DNA from: Streptomyces avermitilis MA-4680 = NBRC 14893
GTDB taxonomy: Bacteria > Actinomycetota > Actinomycetes > Streptomycetales > Streptomycetaceae
Length of the DNA: 64,000 nucleotides
Assembly: GCF_000009765.2 (NCBI RefSeq)
Contig: NC_003155.5
Span: forward strand, 1,364,001-1,428,000
Reading direction: 5' to 3'
Shown here one piece after another: positions 15,931-24,245 of this stretch. The position numbers and the translations under genes are program-made. Below the pieces are notes generated by a model. The model was not told the DNA's origin. It saw only the letters and a program-made list of their open reading frames with translations, and did no database searches. Every line of letters starts with the position of its first letter. Within the stretch, counting starts at the first letter, position 1.

Positions 15931-16830
15931 GTGACGGATCAGGAGCCGGTGGCACACCACGAGGCGCCGACACAGGCGCTCGGGGACTTTCTGCGACGCC
16001 GCCGCGAGCAGATCGCCCAGCGCTGGGCCGACGAGGCACTGTTCCGCACGGTCTTCACGGTGTCCCGCGACGAGGCCGTGGAAGCGGCCGGGGCCGTGGT
16101 GGAGGCACTCGCCGCGGTGGCGTTCTCGGAGCGGATCGAGAACCTGGGAGCCACCGGCTTCGCCGCCGTGCGGGAACAGCTCGGACGCATGGCGGCCGCG
16201 CGCTCCCGGGCAGGCGCCTCGGCCGACCAGATCGCCGACGACGTGTCGGCGCTGCGCCCCTCGATCACGGAACTCCTGAACGCCGACCTGTCCGAGGCGC
16301 CGGACGAGGACGCCCGCGAGCTGCTGATCACTCTCACCGTCCTCCTGGGCACCCTGCGACTCGTCGTCCTGGAGACGGTGCTGACCGCCGGCGAGGAACT
16401 CATCGAACGGCAGCGTCTCCAACTGCTCGAAGTGGCCACGCCCGTCATCAAACTGTGGACCGGCATCGTCGCCGTGCCCCTCATCGGCACCCTCGACAGC
16501 GCCCGCAGCCAGGTGGTGATGGAGAGCCTCCTGGACGCCGTCGTCGCGCAGCAGGCCCGGTTCGCCATTCTGGACATCACCGGCGTACCGACCGTCGACT
16601 CCTTGGTGGCACAGCACCTGATGAAGACGGTGGCAGCGGCGCGCCTCATGGGGGCCGAGTGCATCGTCTCGGGCATCCGGCCGGCGATCGCGCAGACCAT
16701 CGTGCACCTCGGGATCGACCTGGGCACCGTTGTGACCCGTGCGAGCCTCGCGGACGCACTCGGTTACGCCCTGCACCGGCAGGGCGCCGTGATCGTCGAT
16801 CAGGCGTCGGCCGGTGGGATCCAGCAGTGA
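15931..16830 (+). CDS. RsbR-like stressosome protein (N-terminal sensor + STAS)
   Basis: 299 residues. The GTG at 15931 has AAGGAG eight bases upstream; a longer in-frame start at 15844 has none. The N-terminal ~165 residues form a helical RsbRD-like sensor domain (FLRRRREQIAQRW near the start), and a STAS domain follows (about 170-285). The STAS motif DITGVPTVDSLVAQHL has Ser where Bacillus RsbR carries its first phosphorylated Thr, and GIRPAIAQTIV keeps a Thr near the second site. RsbR and RsbS co-assemble into the large cytoplasmic stressosome that holds RsbT. First gene of five; its stop overlaps the next start by four bases. Confidence 0.9.
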   Translation: MTDQEPVAHHEAPTQALGDFLRRRREQIAQRWADEALFRTVFTVSRDEAVEAAGAVVEALAAVAFSERIENLGATGFAAVREQLGRMAAARSRAGASADQIADDVSALRPSITELLNADLSEAPDEDARELLITLTVLLGTLRLVVLETVLTAGEELIERQRLQLLEVATPVIKLWTGIVAVPLIGTLDSARSQVVMESLLDAVVAQQARFAILDITGVPTVDSLVAQHLMKTVAAARLMGAECIVSGIRPAIAQTIVHLGIDLGTVVTRASLADALGYALHRQGAVIVDQASAGGIQQ

Positions 16831-17246
16831 TCGGCGACCCCCTCGGCCGACCAGGCATCCATGTACCCGTACTCAAACTCGGCAATGTCCTTCTCGTCAC
16901 CCTCCAGGGCGACCTGCACGACCACGCCGCGGAACAGTTGCAGCAGGACATCGGCGAGGCCGTCGCGAGCAGCGCCGTGACGGGCGTCGTCATCGACGTC
17001 TCCGGCGTGGAGATCGTCGACTCCTTCCTCGGCAGGGTGTTCGCGGAGATCGCCGCGACCGCCCGGCTGCTGGCCGCGCAGACCATCGTGGCCGGTATGC
17101 GGCCCGCGGTCGCCATCACCCTGGTCGAGCTGGGCCTGACCCTGCCCGGACTGCGGACGGCGCTCGACGCCGAGCAGGCCATGCGGCTGCTGACCGGGAC
17201 ACCACCGCACCTGCCGCACGTTCCAGGCCGCCGGGAGAGCGCGTGA
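16827..17246 (+). CDS. RsbS-like STAS protein
   Basis: 139-residue single STAS domain. The GTG start overlaps the preceding stop (GTGA). IDVSGVEIVDSFLGRVF contains the serine equivalent to the RsbS phosphorylation site. In Bacillus, RsbS directly binds and sequesters RsbT until phosphorylated. The lone domain, the position between the RsbR-like and RsbT-like genes and the overlap on both sides all fit that role. No membrane segment. Confidence 0.92.
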   Translation: MIGDPLGRPGIHVPVLKLGNVLLVTLQGDLHDHAAEQLQQDIGEAVASSAVTGVVIDVSGVEIVDSFLGRVFAEIAATARLLAAQTIVAGMRPAVAITLVELGLTLPGLRTALDAEQAMRLLTGTPPHLPHVPGRRESA

Positions 17247-17689
17247 CGGAGACTTCGGGCCGCGTCGCCGCCTGCCTGCCGATCCGCTCGGACATGGATC
17301 TCGCATGGGTGCGGCAGCATGTGCGGCAGGCGGCCGCCGAGCTCGGTTTCGGCCTGGTGGATCAGACCAAACTGGTCACCGCGGCCAGCGAGCTCGCCCG
17401 CAACACACTCATCCACGGCGGAGGGGGGCAGGTCCAGTGCACTCCCCTCGAGATCGGCCGGTCCCGGGGGCTTCGCCTCACCTTCAGCGACGAAGGACCG
17501 GGAATCGCCGACATCGAGCAGGCGCTGGGCGACGGCTACACCTCGGGCGGCGGGCTCGGGCTGGGGCTCGGCGGTGCCCGGCGGCTGGTGCACGAGTTCT
17601 CCATCGACAGCCGTCCGGGAGAGGGGACTTCGGTCACCGTCATCTGCTGGTCCGCGGGTGCGCCGCACACGCGAGAGGAGACGCGATGA
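17243..17689 (+). CDS. RsbT-like serine kinase / switch protein
   Basis: 148-residue GHKL ATPase. It keeps the N-box (ASELARNTLIH), the G1 box (DEGPGI) and the glycine-rich lid (GGGLGLGLGGARRL). In the Bacillus stressosome RsbT phosphorylates RsbR and RsbS, is released, and then activates the RsbU phosphatase. The gene order here puts an RsbU-like gene two genes downstream. Start and stop both overlap neighbours by four bases, so translation is probably coupled at near-equal levels. RsbW-type anti-sigma activity cannot be excluded from sequence, but gene order favours RsbT. Confidence 0.9.
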   Translation: MTETSGRVAACLPIRSDMDLAWVRQHVRQAAAELGFGLVDQTKLVTAASELARNTLIHGGGGQVQCTPLEIGRSRGLRLTFSDEGPGIADIEQALGDGYTSGGGLGLGLGGARRLVHEFSIDSRPGEGTSVTVICWSAGAPHTREETR

Positions 17690-18759
17690 CACGCGTCCGA
17701 GAAGTGCCCGTGCACGACTCGACCCGCGTCCGGGACGTCCGGGTGGCCGCCGAGGCTACGGCCCGGCAGGCGGGGCTCGATGAGGACCGCACCGCCGCAG
17801 CCGCGCTCGTGGCCACCGAACTCGCCACCAACCTGCTCAAGCACGCGGGCGGCGGCCGGATACTGATCGACTCCGTGGACGCGTACCTCGGGCCCCCGAC
17901 GGCGTCACCCGACCCTGTCGTACAGATCGTGGCCATCGACCACGGCCCCGGGATCACCGATCTGCCCGCCGCGCTGGGAGACGGCTTCTCCACCGCCTCG
18001 TCGCTGGGCGCGGGACTGGGCACATGCCGGCGGGTCGCCGACGCGTTCGACCTGCACAGCTCGCCGGGCCGGGGCACCGTCGCCCTGGCCCGGATCCATG
18101 GCGCGGCCAAGAGCCGGGCCGAACGCCACGAGCGGCGCGCCGACGCTCCGGTCCGGGCCGGCGGGATCAACATCCCTCTCGCGGGCGCCGATGTGTCGGG
18201 CGACGCCTGGGCCTGCGTACGCGCCGCCGATCGCGTCACTCTGCTCCTGGCCGACGGCCTGGGCCACGGCCCCGGTGCGGCCCACGCCTCGGACGCTGCC
18301 GTGGAGCAGCTGCACCGCTCCGCACACCTGTCTCCGCCGGAGCTGCTCGCGCAGCTGCACACCGCCCTCCGTGACACCCGGGGTGCCGCCGTCGCGGTCG
18401 CCCAACTCGACCTGGCCGCCGGGAGTCTGTCCTTCTCCGGCATCGGGAACGTCGGCGCCCGGCTGCGCTCCGGCGACAGCTGGAAGCCGCTCCTGTCCCA
18501 CCCCGGGATCGTCGGCGCACACCGTCCGGCGCGGATGCCCCATCACCGGGTGCCGTGGACGGACGACAGCCTCCTCGTTCTGCACAGTGACGGCCTGCCC
18601 AGCCGGTGGACCCCTCCGCCCGCCGTCCCGCTCGGCGCCCTGGACCCCGCGGTGACGGCCGCCGCGATCGTCCGCGACGCCAGCAGTTCCGCCCGGCCCG
18701 TACGCGACGACACCGCGGTGGCGGTGCTGTCCTCCACGCCACCGGACCCACGACCATGA
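17686..18759 (+). CDS. fused GHKL ATPase + PP2C phosphatase (RsbT/W-RsbX-like)
   Basis: 357 residues. Residues 1-135 are a second GHKL ATPase (ATELATNLLKH, DHGPGI, GAGLGTCRRV). Residues 165-350 are a PP2C domain with GADVSGDAW, LLADGLGHG and RDDTAVAVL, the RsbX-type pattern. Bacillus RsbX resets the stressosome by dephosphorylating RsbR and RsbS. Here that activity would be physically joined to a kinase-like domain, giving opposing activities in one chain. Both catalytic sites look complete. The start overlaps the RsbT-like stop (ATGA) and the stop overlaps the next start. Confidence 0.88.
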   Translation: MTRVREVPVHDSTRVRDVRVAAEATARQAGLDEDRTAAAALVATELATNLLKHAGGGRILIDSVDAYLGPPTASPDPVVQIVAIDHGPGITDLPAALGDGFSTASSLGAGLGTCRRVADAFDLHSSPGRGTVALARIHGAAKSRAERHERRADAPVRAGGINIPLAGADVSGDAWACVRAADRVTLLLADGLGHGPGAAHASDAAVEQLHRSAHLSPPELLAQLHTALRDTRGAAVAVAQLDLAAGSLSFSGIGNVGARLRSGDSWKPLLSHPGIVGAHRPARMPHHRVPWTDDSLLVLHSDGLPSRWTPPPAVPLGALDPAVTAAAIVRDASSSARPVRDDTAVAVLSSTPPDPRP

Positions 18760-20498
18760 CCCACACCTGGTACATCAGCACCGTCACCGACGCGGCCGGT
18801 GCCCGGATCGCCGTCGCGCGCCTCGCGGCCGCCCACGGCGTCCCCGTCCTCGACCGCACCCGCCTGGTCACCGCGCTGACCGCGCAGCTGCGGCAGTGCC
18901 TCACCAAGGGCGGCGCCTGGCGACTCGTCCTGGAGACCGTCGCCCCGGCGGCCGGCCAGGAGCACGGCCGGCTCGACGTCACCCTGTGTCCGGGCCGGGA
19001 CGGCACCGCAGCCGAGCGGCCGGCCTGGCACGCGGCCGTCGACTTCACCGAACCGGGCGACCTCGACGCGGTCGCCCGGGTGGCGGCCGACCCCGCGACC
19101 CTGGCCGACGCGCTCTTCGGCGCGGACGAAGACACCGCACGGGTCATGGAGAAGCTCACCGAACAGGAAGCGCTGGTCGCCTTCCACCGTGAGGAGCTGC
19201 ACCAGACGAACCAGGGCGTCCTCGCCCTGCACGCCGAACTCGACGCGGCCGGCGAGGCCCAGCGCGAACTTTTCGCCGCCGAACGGGAGGCGCGTCAGGA
19301 GGCGGAGAAGGCGCGCCACAGGCTGACCTTTCTGGCCGACGCCAGCGCGGCCCTGACCTCCTCTCTCAACCATGAGGAGATCCTGCGCCGGCTCCCGGAA
19401 CTCCTGACCCCGGCCTATGCCGAGAGCGTCGATGTGTGGCTGTTCGCGGACGAGGACAAGCAGCGACAGAGTCCCCGCCCCGCGGCGGCCGTCACCGCCG
19501 CGCGTACCGGCCGCCCCCAGTACGCCGCCGAGCACCCCGGTGGCCTGCCCGGTGTGGACGACGTACCCCCGTCCGCCCTGCGCCCCGACCGGCCCCTGCT
19601 CTGCATCCCGCTGCCCATTCGCCGGGCGCCCCTGGGCGTGATGACGCTCACGCCACCGGGCGAGCGGTGGGACCCGGACGACGCCGTGATGCTTCTCGAA
19701 CTGGCCCGCAGAGCGGGCATCGCGATCGACAACGCGCAGCGCTTCGAGCACAGCCGCGACATCGCCGAAACACTGCAACGCGCCCTGCTGACCGACTTGC
19801 CCACGACGCCCGGACTACACCTGGCCGCCCGCTATCTTCCGGCCACGCACGGACTGAACATCGGCGGCGACTGGTACGACGCCTTCCGGCAGCCGGACGG
19901 GAGTCTGATCACCGTCATCGGCGACGTCACCGGGCACGGTCTGCACGCCGCCGTGATGATGAGCCAGCTGCGCACCGCGCTGCGTGCCTACGCCGTCGAC
20001 GGAGGCAGCCCGGGCCAGCTCCTCACGCGGCTGCACCTGTTCCTCCACCATCTGCAGCCGGACCTGTACGCGACGGCGGTCATCGCCCGTTTCCGCCCCG
20101 ACGAGCCGACGGTCACCTGGGCCGCCGCCGGTCATCCCCCACCGGTGCTGCGCCTGCCCGACGGGCGCGTACGCACGCTGGACGCCAAGCCGGGCGCGAT
20201 GCTGGGCATCCCGCTGGGCCAGGACATCGGCGACCACACCGTACGGATGCCGCCCGGCTCGACGCTCGCCCTGTACACAGACGGGCTCGTCGAGCGGCGC
20301 GCTCACGGGATAGACCCGGGTATCGGGCGTCTGGCCACGGCGCTCTCGGCCCTGCGCGGCCCGGACCTGGACGAGGACCTGGACGCCTCCGCCGACCGGA
20401 TCCTCGACCCACTGCTGTGCGACTCGGAGCGCGACGACGACATATGCCTTCTGCTCTGTCACATCGACAGCGAGCCGGTGCCGGCGCTTCACTCCTGA
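18756..20498 (+). CDS. RsbU-like phosphatase (ATPase-like N-domain, GAF, PP2C)
   Basis: 580 residues. Residues 1-125 look like a worn ATPase-type fold without a clear N-box. A charged helical stretch follows (about 130-190), then GAF (200-330) and PP2C (345-575) with IGGDWYDAF, IGDVTGHGLHAA and RDDDICLLL intact. It should activate an RsbV-type STAS protein when engaged by the RsbT-like partner; in Bacillus the RsbU N-terminus binds RsbT. Last gene of the overlapping operon. Its stop overlaps the end of the convergent MarR gene by ten bases, so transcripts from both strands collide here. Confidence 0.9.
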   Translation: MTHTWYISTVTDAAGARIAVARLAAAHGVPVLDRTRLVTALTAQLRQCLTKGGAWRLVLETVAPAAGQEHGRLDVTLCPGRDGTAAERPAWHAAVDFTEPGDLDAVARVAADPATLADALFGADEDTARVMEKLTEQEALVAFHREELHQTNQGVLALHAELDAAGEAQRELFAAEREARQEAEKARHRLTFLADASAALTSSLNHEEILRRLPELLTPAYAESVDVWLFADEDKQRQSPRPAAAVTAARTGRPQYAAEHPGGLPGVDDVPPSALRPDRPLLCIPLPIRRAPLGVMTLTPPGERWDPDDAVMLLELARRAGIAIDNAQRFEHSRDIAETLQRALLTDLPTTPGLHLAARYLPATHGLNIGGDWYDAFRQPDGSLITVIGDVTGHGLHAAVMMSQLRTALRAYAVDGGSPGQLLTRLHLFLHHLQPDLYATAVIARFRPDEPTVTWAAAGHPPPVLRLPDGRVRTLDAKPGAMLGIPLGQDIGDHTVRMPPGSTLALYTDGLVERRAHGIDPGIGRLATALSALRGPDLDEDLDASADRILDPLLCDSERDDDICLLLCHIDSEPVPALHS

Positions 20499-20995
20499 GC
20501 GCGCCGGTGCCTGTCCCCGCCCGCCCCGGGACGGGCACGGGCTTCGTGGAAGGCGTGCAGACCGTGCTCCAGCGACGTCCGCTGCGCCGGGGGCATGGCG
20601 GCGAGCACGGTCGCAAGGCTCCGTGACCTCCGCTCCGCGACCTCCAGGAGGACCCGCCGTCCGTGCGGGGTGACCCGCAACTGCAGCTCGCGCCGGTTGC
20701 GGGGATGCGACATCCGCTCCAGCAGGCCCGCGGCCTCGAGCCGGTCGCAGAGCCGGCTGGCCGCGGGCAGTGCGATCCCGAGGGTGTCGGCCAGTGCCGT
20801 GAGATTGAGTTCCGACCGGTGCCACACGGCTCGGAGGGCTTTCAGCTGGTAGGCGGACAGGCGCGGGCTGACGGCCTCGGCGGCCGCGGTCCACAGGGTC
20901 ACGAGGTTCTCCACCGCGTCCGCGACCTGCCGGGCCACCGCCTCGGGGCGACGGCCCGCATCAGCTGCGTCACTCGGCTCCCTCTCATCCCGCAC
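20489..20995 (-). CDS. MarR-family regulator (copy 2)
   Basis: 168-residue winged-helix regulator. The GTG at 20995 begins MRDEREPSD; GGGGGAG lies rather far upstream. The recognition part is LTALADTLGIALPAASRLCDRL with wing NRRELQLRVTPHG, clearly paralogous to the MarR at 13924-14400 (both share SRLCDRL and an LARMPAA/LAAMPPA-type tail). The 3' end overlaps the RsbU-like gene. With its paralogue it frames the phosphatase plus stressosome block. Confidence 0.88.
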   Translation of the reverse strand: MRDEREPSDAADAGRRPEAVARQVADAVENLVTLWTAAAEAVSPRLSAYQLKALRAVWHRSELNLTALADTLGIALPAASRLCDRLEAAGLLERMSHPRNRRELQLRVTPHGRRVLLEVAERRSRSLATVLAAMPPAQRTSLEHGLHAFHEARARPGAGGDRHRRAQE

Positions 20996-21446
20996 GGTTC
21001 ATCACGTGCTCCCCCGGCCCGTGCGCGGGTCCGTCGGTCCCTGGTCGAAGCCGCCTCGACCAGGCCCGGGCGTCGCCCGCGTCCCGGCCCCCGGCCGGGG
21101 TCCGGCGAGCCACAGGCCACAGCGGTATGTCACACACAGTTCTCTTTCTCCGGGTGGCGCCTACACGGTTGTCCTGATGCGCGGCCTACCCGAGGAGCCG
21201 GATAGTACGCAGGCTGCGAGCAGCTTCTTCATGGGATCGCCGCACAATACGCGGGGGCTTTGCATGTATCGCCTCCGTCGTTTCGGGAACTCATCAGCCA
21301 CAGAGGAAACCCATAGGAGACCGAACGCCGATGCGGATGCGTGGTAGTCAGCGGCCGGGCAGTGGCCGCACACGGAGATGTGAAAGCCGAGGACAGAATG
21401 GACCACGGTGATCCGTCGGCACGACAGCCCCCGGAGGACAGGCGAG
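20996..21446. other. 450-base gap without a recognised gene
   Basis: It separates the divergent second MarR gene from the ATPase gene at 21447 and must contain both promoters. I see no convincing SigB-type -10, no strong hairpin and no small coding frame with good codon bias. The base composition is more AT-rich from about 21170 to 21440 than in the genes. Confidence 0.5.
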
Positions 21447-21881
21447 ATGTCAACCAAGCCGCGTCGGGAAAGCCCCTTGCCCACTGAAGACGTCAGGAGC
21501 CTCACCGCCGCCTTCGACGGCGACCTGCGGAACGTGACCGACGCCCGGCTCGCCGCGGAAGGCTTTCTGCGGACTCTGGCGCGGGCTTCACCCCCGACGA
21601 GCCCCGAGTGCGAGCACGATGTCCTGCTGGTGGTGAACGAGTTGGCCGCCAACGCCGTCCAGTACGCGCCCGGCCCCTTCACACTGCGTATGCGCACGAC
21701 CTTCGACGGGGTCCATGTCACGCTGCGGGACACCAGCACGACACGACCGGCGCCGCGCCCCTTCCATCCCAGCCGGGGCGGTGGCGGAATCGGCTGGCAC
21801 CTCGTGCAGTCGCTGTGCACGCAGGTGAGCGTGGTCGTGCATCCCGAGGGGAAGGACATCCACGTCTTCCTGCCCTGGTGA
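21447..21881 (+). CDS. RsbW-like ATP-binding regulatory protein
   Basis: 144-residue GHKL ATPase of the anti-sigma-kinase type. The ATG at 21447 has GGAGGA eight bases upstream. Seen: LVVNELAANAVQYAPG (N-box), then LRDTSTTRPAP and a glycine-rich GGGGIGWHLV lid. The usual DxGxG motif is altered to RDTSTT, common in the large Streptomyces family of such proteins. The role may be a sigma inhibitor or a kinase of a STAS protein. It is monocistronic here, with the convergent PRC-barrel gene ending 138 bases downstream. Confidence 0.82.
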   Translation: MSTKPRRESPLPTEDVRSLTAAFDGDLRNVTDARLAAEGFLRTLARASPPTSPECEHDVLLVVNELAANAVQYAPGPFTLRMRTTFDGVHVTLRDTSTTRPAPRPFHPSRGGGGIGWHLVQSLCTQVSVVVHPEGKDIHVFLPW

Positions 21882-22019
21882 GGCGGGCCGGCGGCCGGGA
21901 TTCCCGGCCCCGTTTCCGCCATCGCCCGGGAAAGTCCCACGGAAGTTCGTCCCCCCGTCGACGCACTCATGTCCTCGCGAATGCGGGTGGGTTGGGGCGG
22001 CTCCCACCGCGGGGACGAC

Positions 22020-22385
22020 TCACTCGGTCCGGTCTCGAGGAAGCTCTCGGTAATACGCGCCGACGCTGCCCAGGTACTCCGGGTCCAGCGTCTCGCTGTC
22101 GGTGCGGAAGAGCGGAGCCGCTTTCACTTCCTCCTTCGTGCACGCCAGAGTGATCTGCCGCGCCTGGGTGTCGATGCCCGTGATCACGCCCACGGGGATC
22201 AGAACGCTCTTGCCGAACACCCACACCCCGGTGTCGACGACCAGGTGCCGCATGCCCACGTCATCGGCCTGCCGGTCCACCTGCCCGATCGTCCCGTCGG
22301 TCGCCTCGACTGTGAACCCTGTCAGGTCCTGTCCCTCCATGTGGCCGGTTGCCGGCTCGTAGAACCACGGTCCGTCGATGCTCAC
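22020..22385 (-). CDS. PRC-barrel domain protein (second copy)
   Basis: 121 residues with DLTGFTVEATDGTIGQVDRQ and LVVDTGVWVFGKSVLIPVG, paralogous to the protein at 12258-12590. The GTG at 22385 follows GGAAGGAAACGGC; a longer frame upstream to 22520 is Arg/Gly-rich and not protein-like. It lies downstream of the STAS gene on the same strand with 191 bases between, so co-transcription is uncertain. Function unknown. Confidence 0.8.
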   Translation of the reverse strand: MSIDGPWFYEPATGHMEGQDLTGFTVEATDGTIGQVDRQADDVGMRHLVVDTGVWVFGKSVLIPVGVITGIDTQARQITLACTKEEVKAAPLFRTDSETLDPEYLGSVGAYYRELPRDRTE

Positions 22386-22576
22386 GCCGTTTCCTTCCCT
22401 GCCGAGGAGCCGTGCCGCGAGGCCGGGCGAGCGTGCGGTGCGCGCCGGCCACCGCTCACCTCCGCGCGGGCGGAGAGGGCGGCCTCGCCACGACAGGACT
22501 CCGTTGCGAACGTCCTGCACATATCCCGGATCGCCGTCCGCACACCCTCCGTCGCGCGATCGGTGCGTCCGCCCGC

Positions 22577-22972
22577 TCAGCCCGTGCCGGGCCGCTGTTC
22601 GTCGGCTTCACCGGCGTCGTCGGCGACGCACGGCGCGGTGAGGTGGTCGAGCGTGCCCGTGATCTCCAGGAGGCGCTCCAGGCAGGCAGGGCGCTCGTCC
22701 AGGTACAGGCTGACGCCCGCCGCGTCCGTACGACGACGGACCATGAGGAGGGCGGACAGGCCCATGGAGTCGACGGAGCTCAGTTCCGCGAAGTCCAGCC
22801 GCAGGGCGGACAGCGGCGGGCCGGTCTCGCGCCGCTCGGCGAGCAACAGTTCCGTGGCGCGCACGAATGCGTGGCACGACTCGTAGTCCAGGTCACCGGC
22901 GACGCGCACCACGGCCACCGTGGAGTCCGCGTCGGCCGTAGTGGTGAAGTACGGGGAGGAAGAGGTGGTCAT
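22577..22972 (-). CDS. STAS-domain anti-sigma factor antagonist
   Basis: 131 residues. Seen: VAVVRVAGDLDYESCHAF, then LRLDFAELSSVDSMGLSALL with the likely phosphorylated serine, and an acidic tail (DDAGEADEQRPGTG). The ATG overlaps the stop of the broken reading frame upstream (ATGA), so its translation was originally coupled to that gene. The ATPase gene at 23458-23943 is upstream on the same strand and is a likely partner. Whether loss of coupling lowers its expression cannot be seen. Confidence 0.85.
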   Translation of the reverse strand: MTTSSSPYFTTTADADSTVAVVRVAGDLDYESCHAFVRATELLLAERRETGPPLSALRLDFAELSSVDSMGLSALLMVRRRTDAAGVSLYLDERPACLERLLEITGTLDHLTAPCVADDAGEADEQRPGTG

Positions 22973-23393
22973 ACGGGCTTTCCGGGGCCGGGGATCTTCA
23001 GTGCTGCCGAGCGGGTCCGCAGGGCGCCGAGCGCCCGGCCGAGGATACGCCGGGCCCCGGGGGAAGTCCTCGAGCAGCCCCGTGAAGATGGCCAGAGCCG
23101 GGCGCAGGGAGCCGGCGGGGACACCCCGGGCGGTGAGGATGTCCGCTCCCGGGCGACGGTGAGGCGGACTGCGGCGCGCGTTCCGGCCCGCTCCGGCCCG
23201 ACCCTGGTCTGCACGGGAGCGATCAGGTCGAGCAGCACCATCTCGACGTCGGCACCGCCGCGCAGGCGGCGCGGACCACGGCGGAGACGGCGGATTCGTC
23301 GCCCGCGTACACCGCCGACGACAACTGGTCGCGGTTCTCCTCCGGTTCGGCGGCGTCGAGGGCGGGAGCGGGAAGCGCGGGAGCGGCGGTCAT
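22970..23393 (-). pseudogene. frameshifted remnant of a B12-binding-type regulator
   Basis: From ATG 23393 a frame reads SSAVYAGDESAVSAVVRAAC and then stops at 23223. One base of shift at about 23240 restores ADVEMVLLDLIAPVQTRVG, the pattern of the helical N-domain that precedes cobalamin-binding domains in sensory regulators. Further down, LRPALAIFTGLLEDFP appears in the third frame and the second frame ends by overlapping the STAS start (ATGA). At least one and probably three shifts are needed, and the usual Rossmann-type B12 domain is missing. So the gene looks decayed, though sequencing errors could explain part of it. Confidence 0.45.
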
Positions 23394-23457
23394 GCCAGAT
23401 GATTCGGGCGGCGCTGAGCGGGGCAACGTCGAGCGGCCACTGCCGTGCGACCGCCGG

Positions 23458-23943
23458 CTACCAGGAAGCGGACTCGCCGCGGGCCGGCTGCGGGAGCTCG
23501 ATCTCCGCGGTGACCTGTTTGCCGGGCGAACCGGGCTGCACGATGACGGACCGGCTGACCGCGCGCACGATCTCCAGCCCGTGCCCGCCGATCCGGCACG
23601 CGTCCCGCGGCCGGGGAGTCGGCATCTTGCTCGACGTGTCCCAGACGGCCACGCGTACCGCACGGCCGTCCGCGGACAGCTCCACCTGCAACCCACAGGG
23701 GCCTGGGGCGTGCCGTATCGCGTTGGTGACCAGTTCACTGACGACCAGCTGGATGTCACCGACGAGTCGGTCCGGCAAGGGGGTGCCATCGGCCTCTTGG
23801 ACCTCGGACAGGAAATTCGACGACGCGGTGCGCCCCTCCACTGCGGTCGCGGTGCCGCCTTCCCACGTGACGCGGCAACGTGGCGTGGCATGCCTGCCCG
23901 GAGCCTGTTCTTTCGATACTTGCTGCCAGAGCGAGATGACCAT
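23458..23943 (-). CDS. RsbW-like ATP-binding regulatory protein
   Basis: 161 residues. The N-box is VVSELVTNAIRHAPG, followed by VAVWDTSSKMPTP in place of the DxGxG box and GGHGLEIVRAV as the lid. The start at ATG 23943 (MVISLWQQVSKEQ) is uncertain because the ribosome-binding site is weak; a longer frame upstream to 24156 reads poorly. First gene of a minus-strand group with the decayed regulator and the STAS gene, which it may have phosphorylated. Divergent from the acyl-CoA synthetase gene. Confidence 0.8.
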   Translation of the reverse strand: MVISLWQQVSKEQAPGRHATPRCRVTWEGGTATAVEGRTASSNFLSEVQEADGTPLPDRLVGDIQLVVSELVTNAIRHAPGPCGLQVELSADGRAVRVAVWDTSSKMPTPRPRDACRIGGHGLEIVRAVSRSVIVQPGSPGKQVTAEIELPQPARGESASW

Positions 23944-24099
23944 GGGGTGATTCGCCTTACACGGTAGGTTTTGCTGCCTTCTAGGTAGATCGTTACCTCT
24001 TCCGCCTACCCTCGGCACCCCGGAGTATGGCCACTCATCCCTCGGGTCACTCGTCCGCCGCGTAGCCGGACAGCCGTATAAGCCGTGGTCACGAATCAT

Positions 24100-24115
24100 G
24101 TTCGAAATATCGAAC
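24100..24115. promoter_or_regulatory. 16-bp palindrome in a divergent promoter region
   Basis: GTTCGA-AATA-TCGAAC is perfect over six-base arms. It lies in the 302-base gap (23944-24245) between the divergent ATPase and acyl-CoA synthetase genes, so it could be an operator acting on both. A GGGTAG on the minus strand also occurs in this gap, without a good -35. Confidence 0.45.
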
Positions 24116-24245
24116 ACTCGCTGCCGGACGGGTGAGCCGTCTACTTGTCGATTCACGACACAACCCGCGCCGACGTGAGCTACATTCGAGCACCGTCGAT
24201 CTCTGGGGAGGGCGACATCGCAAGGAGAAATCGGGGGCGGCCGTC

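Noticed and set aside
23394..23891. Upstream extension of the B12-type remnant through the ATPase gene
   Set aside because: Ser/Arg-rich frame opposite in phase to the ATPase gene. Homology to the B12-type N-domain begins only after ATG 23393.
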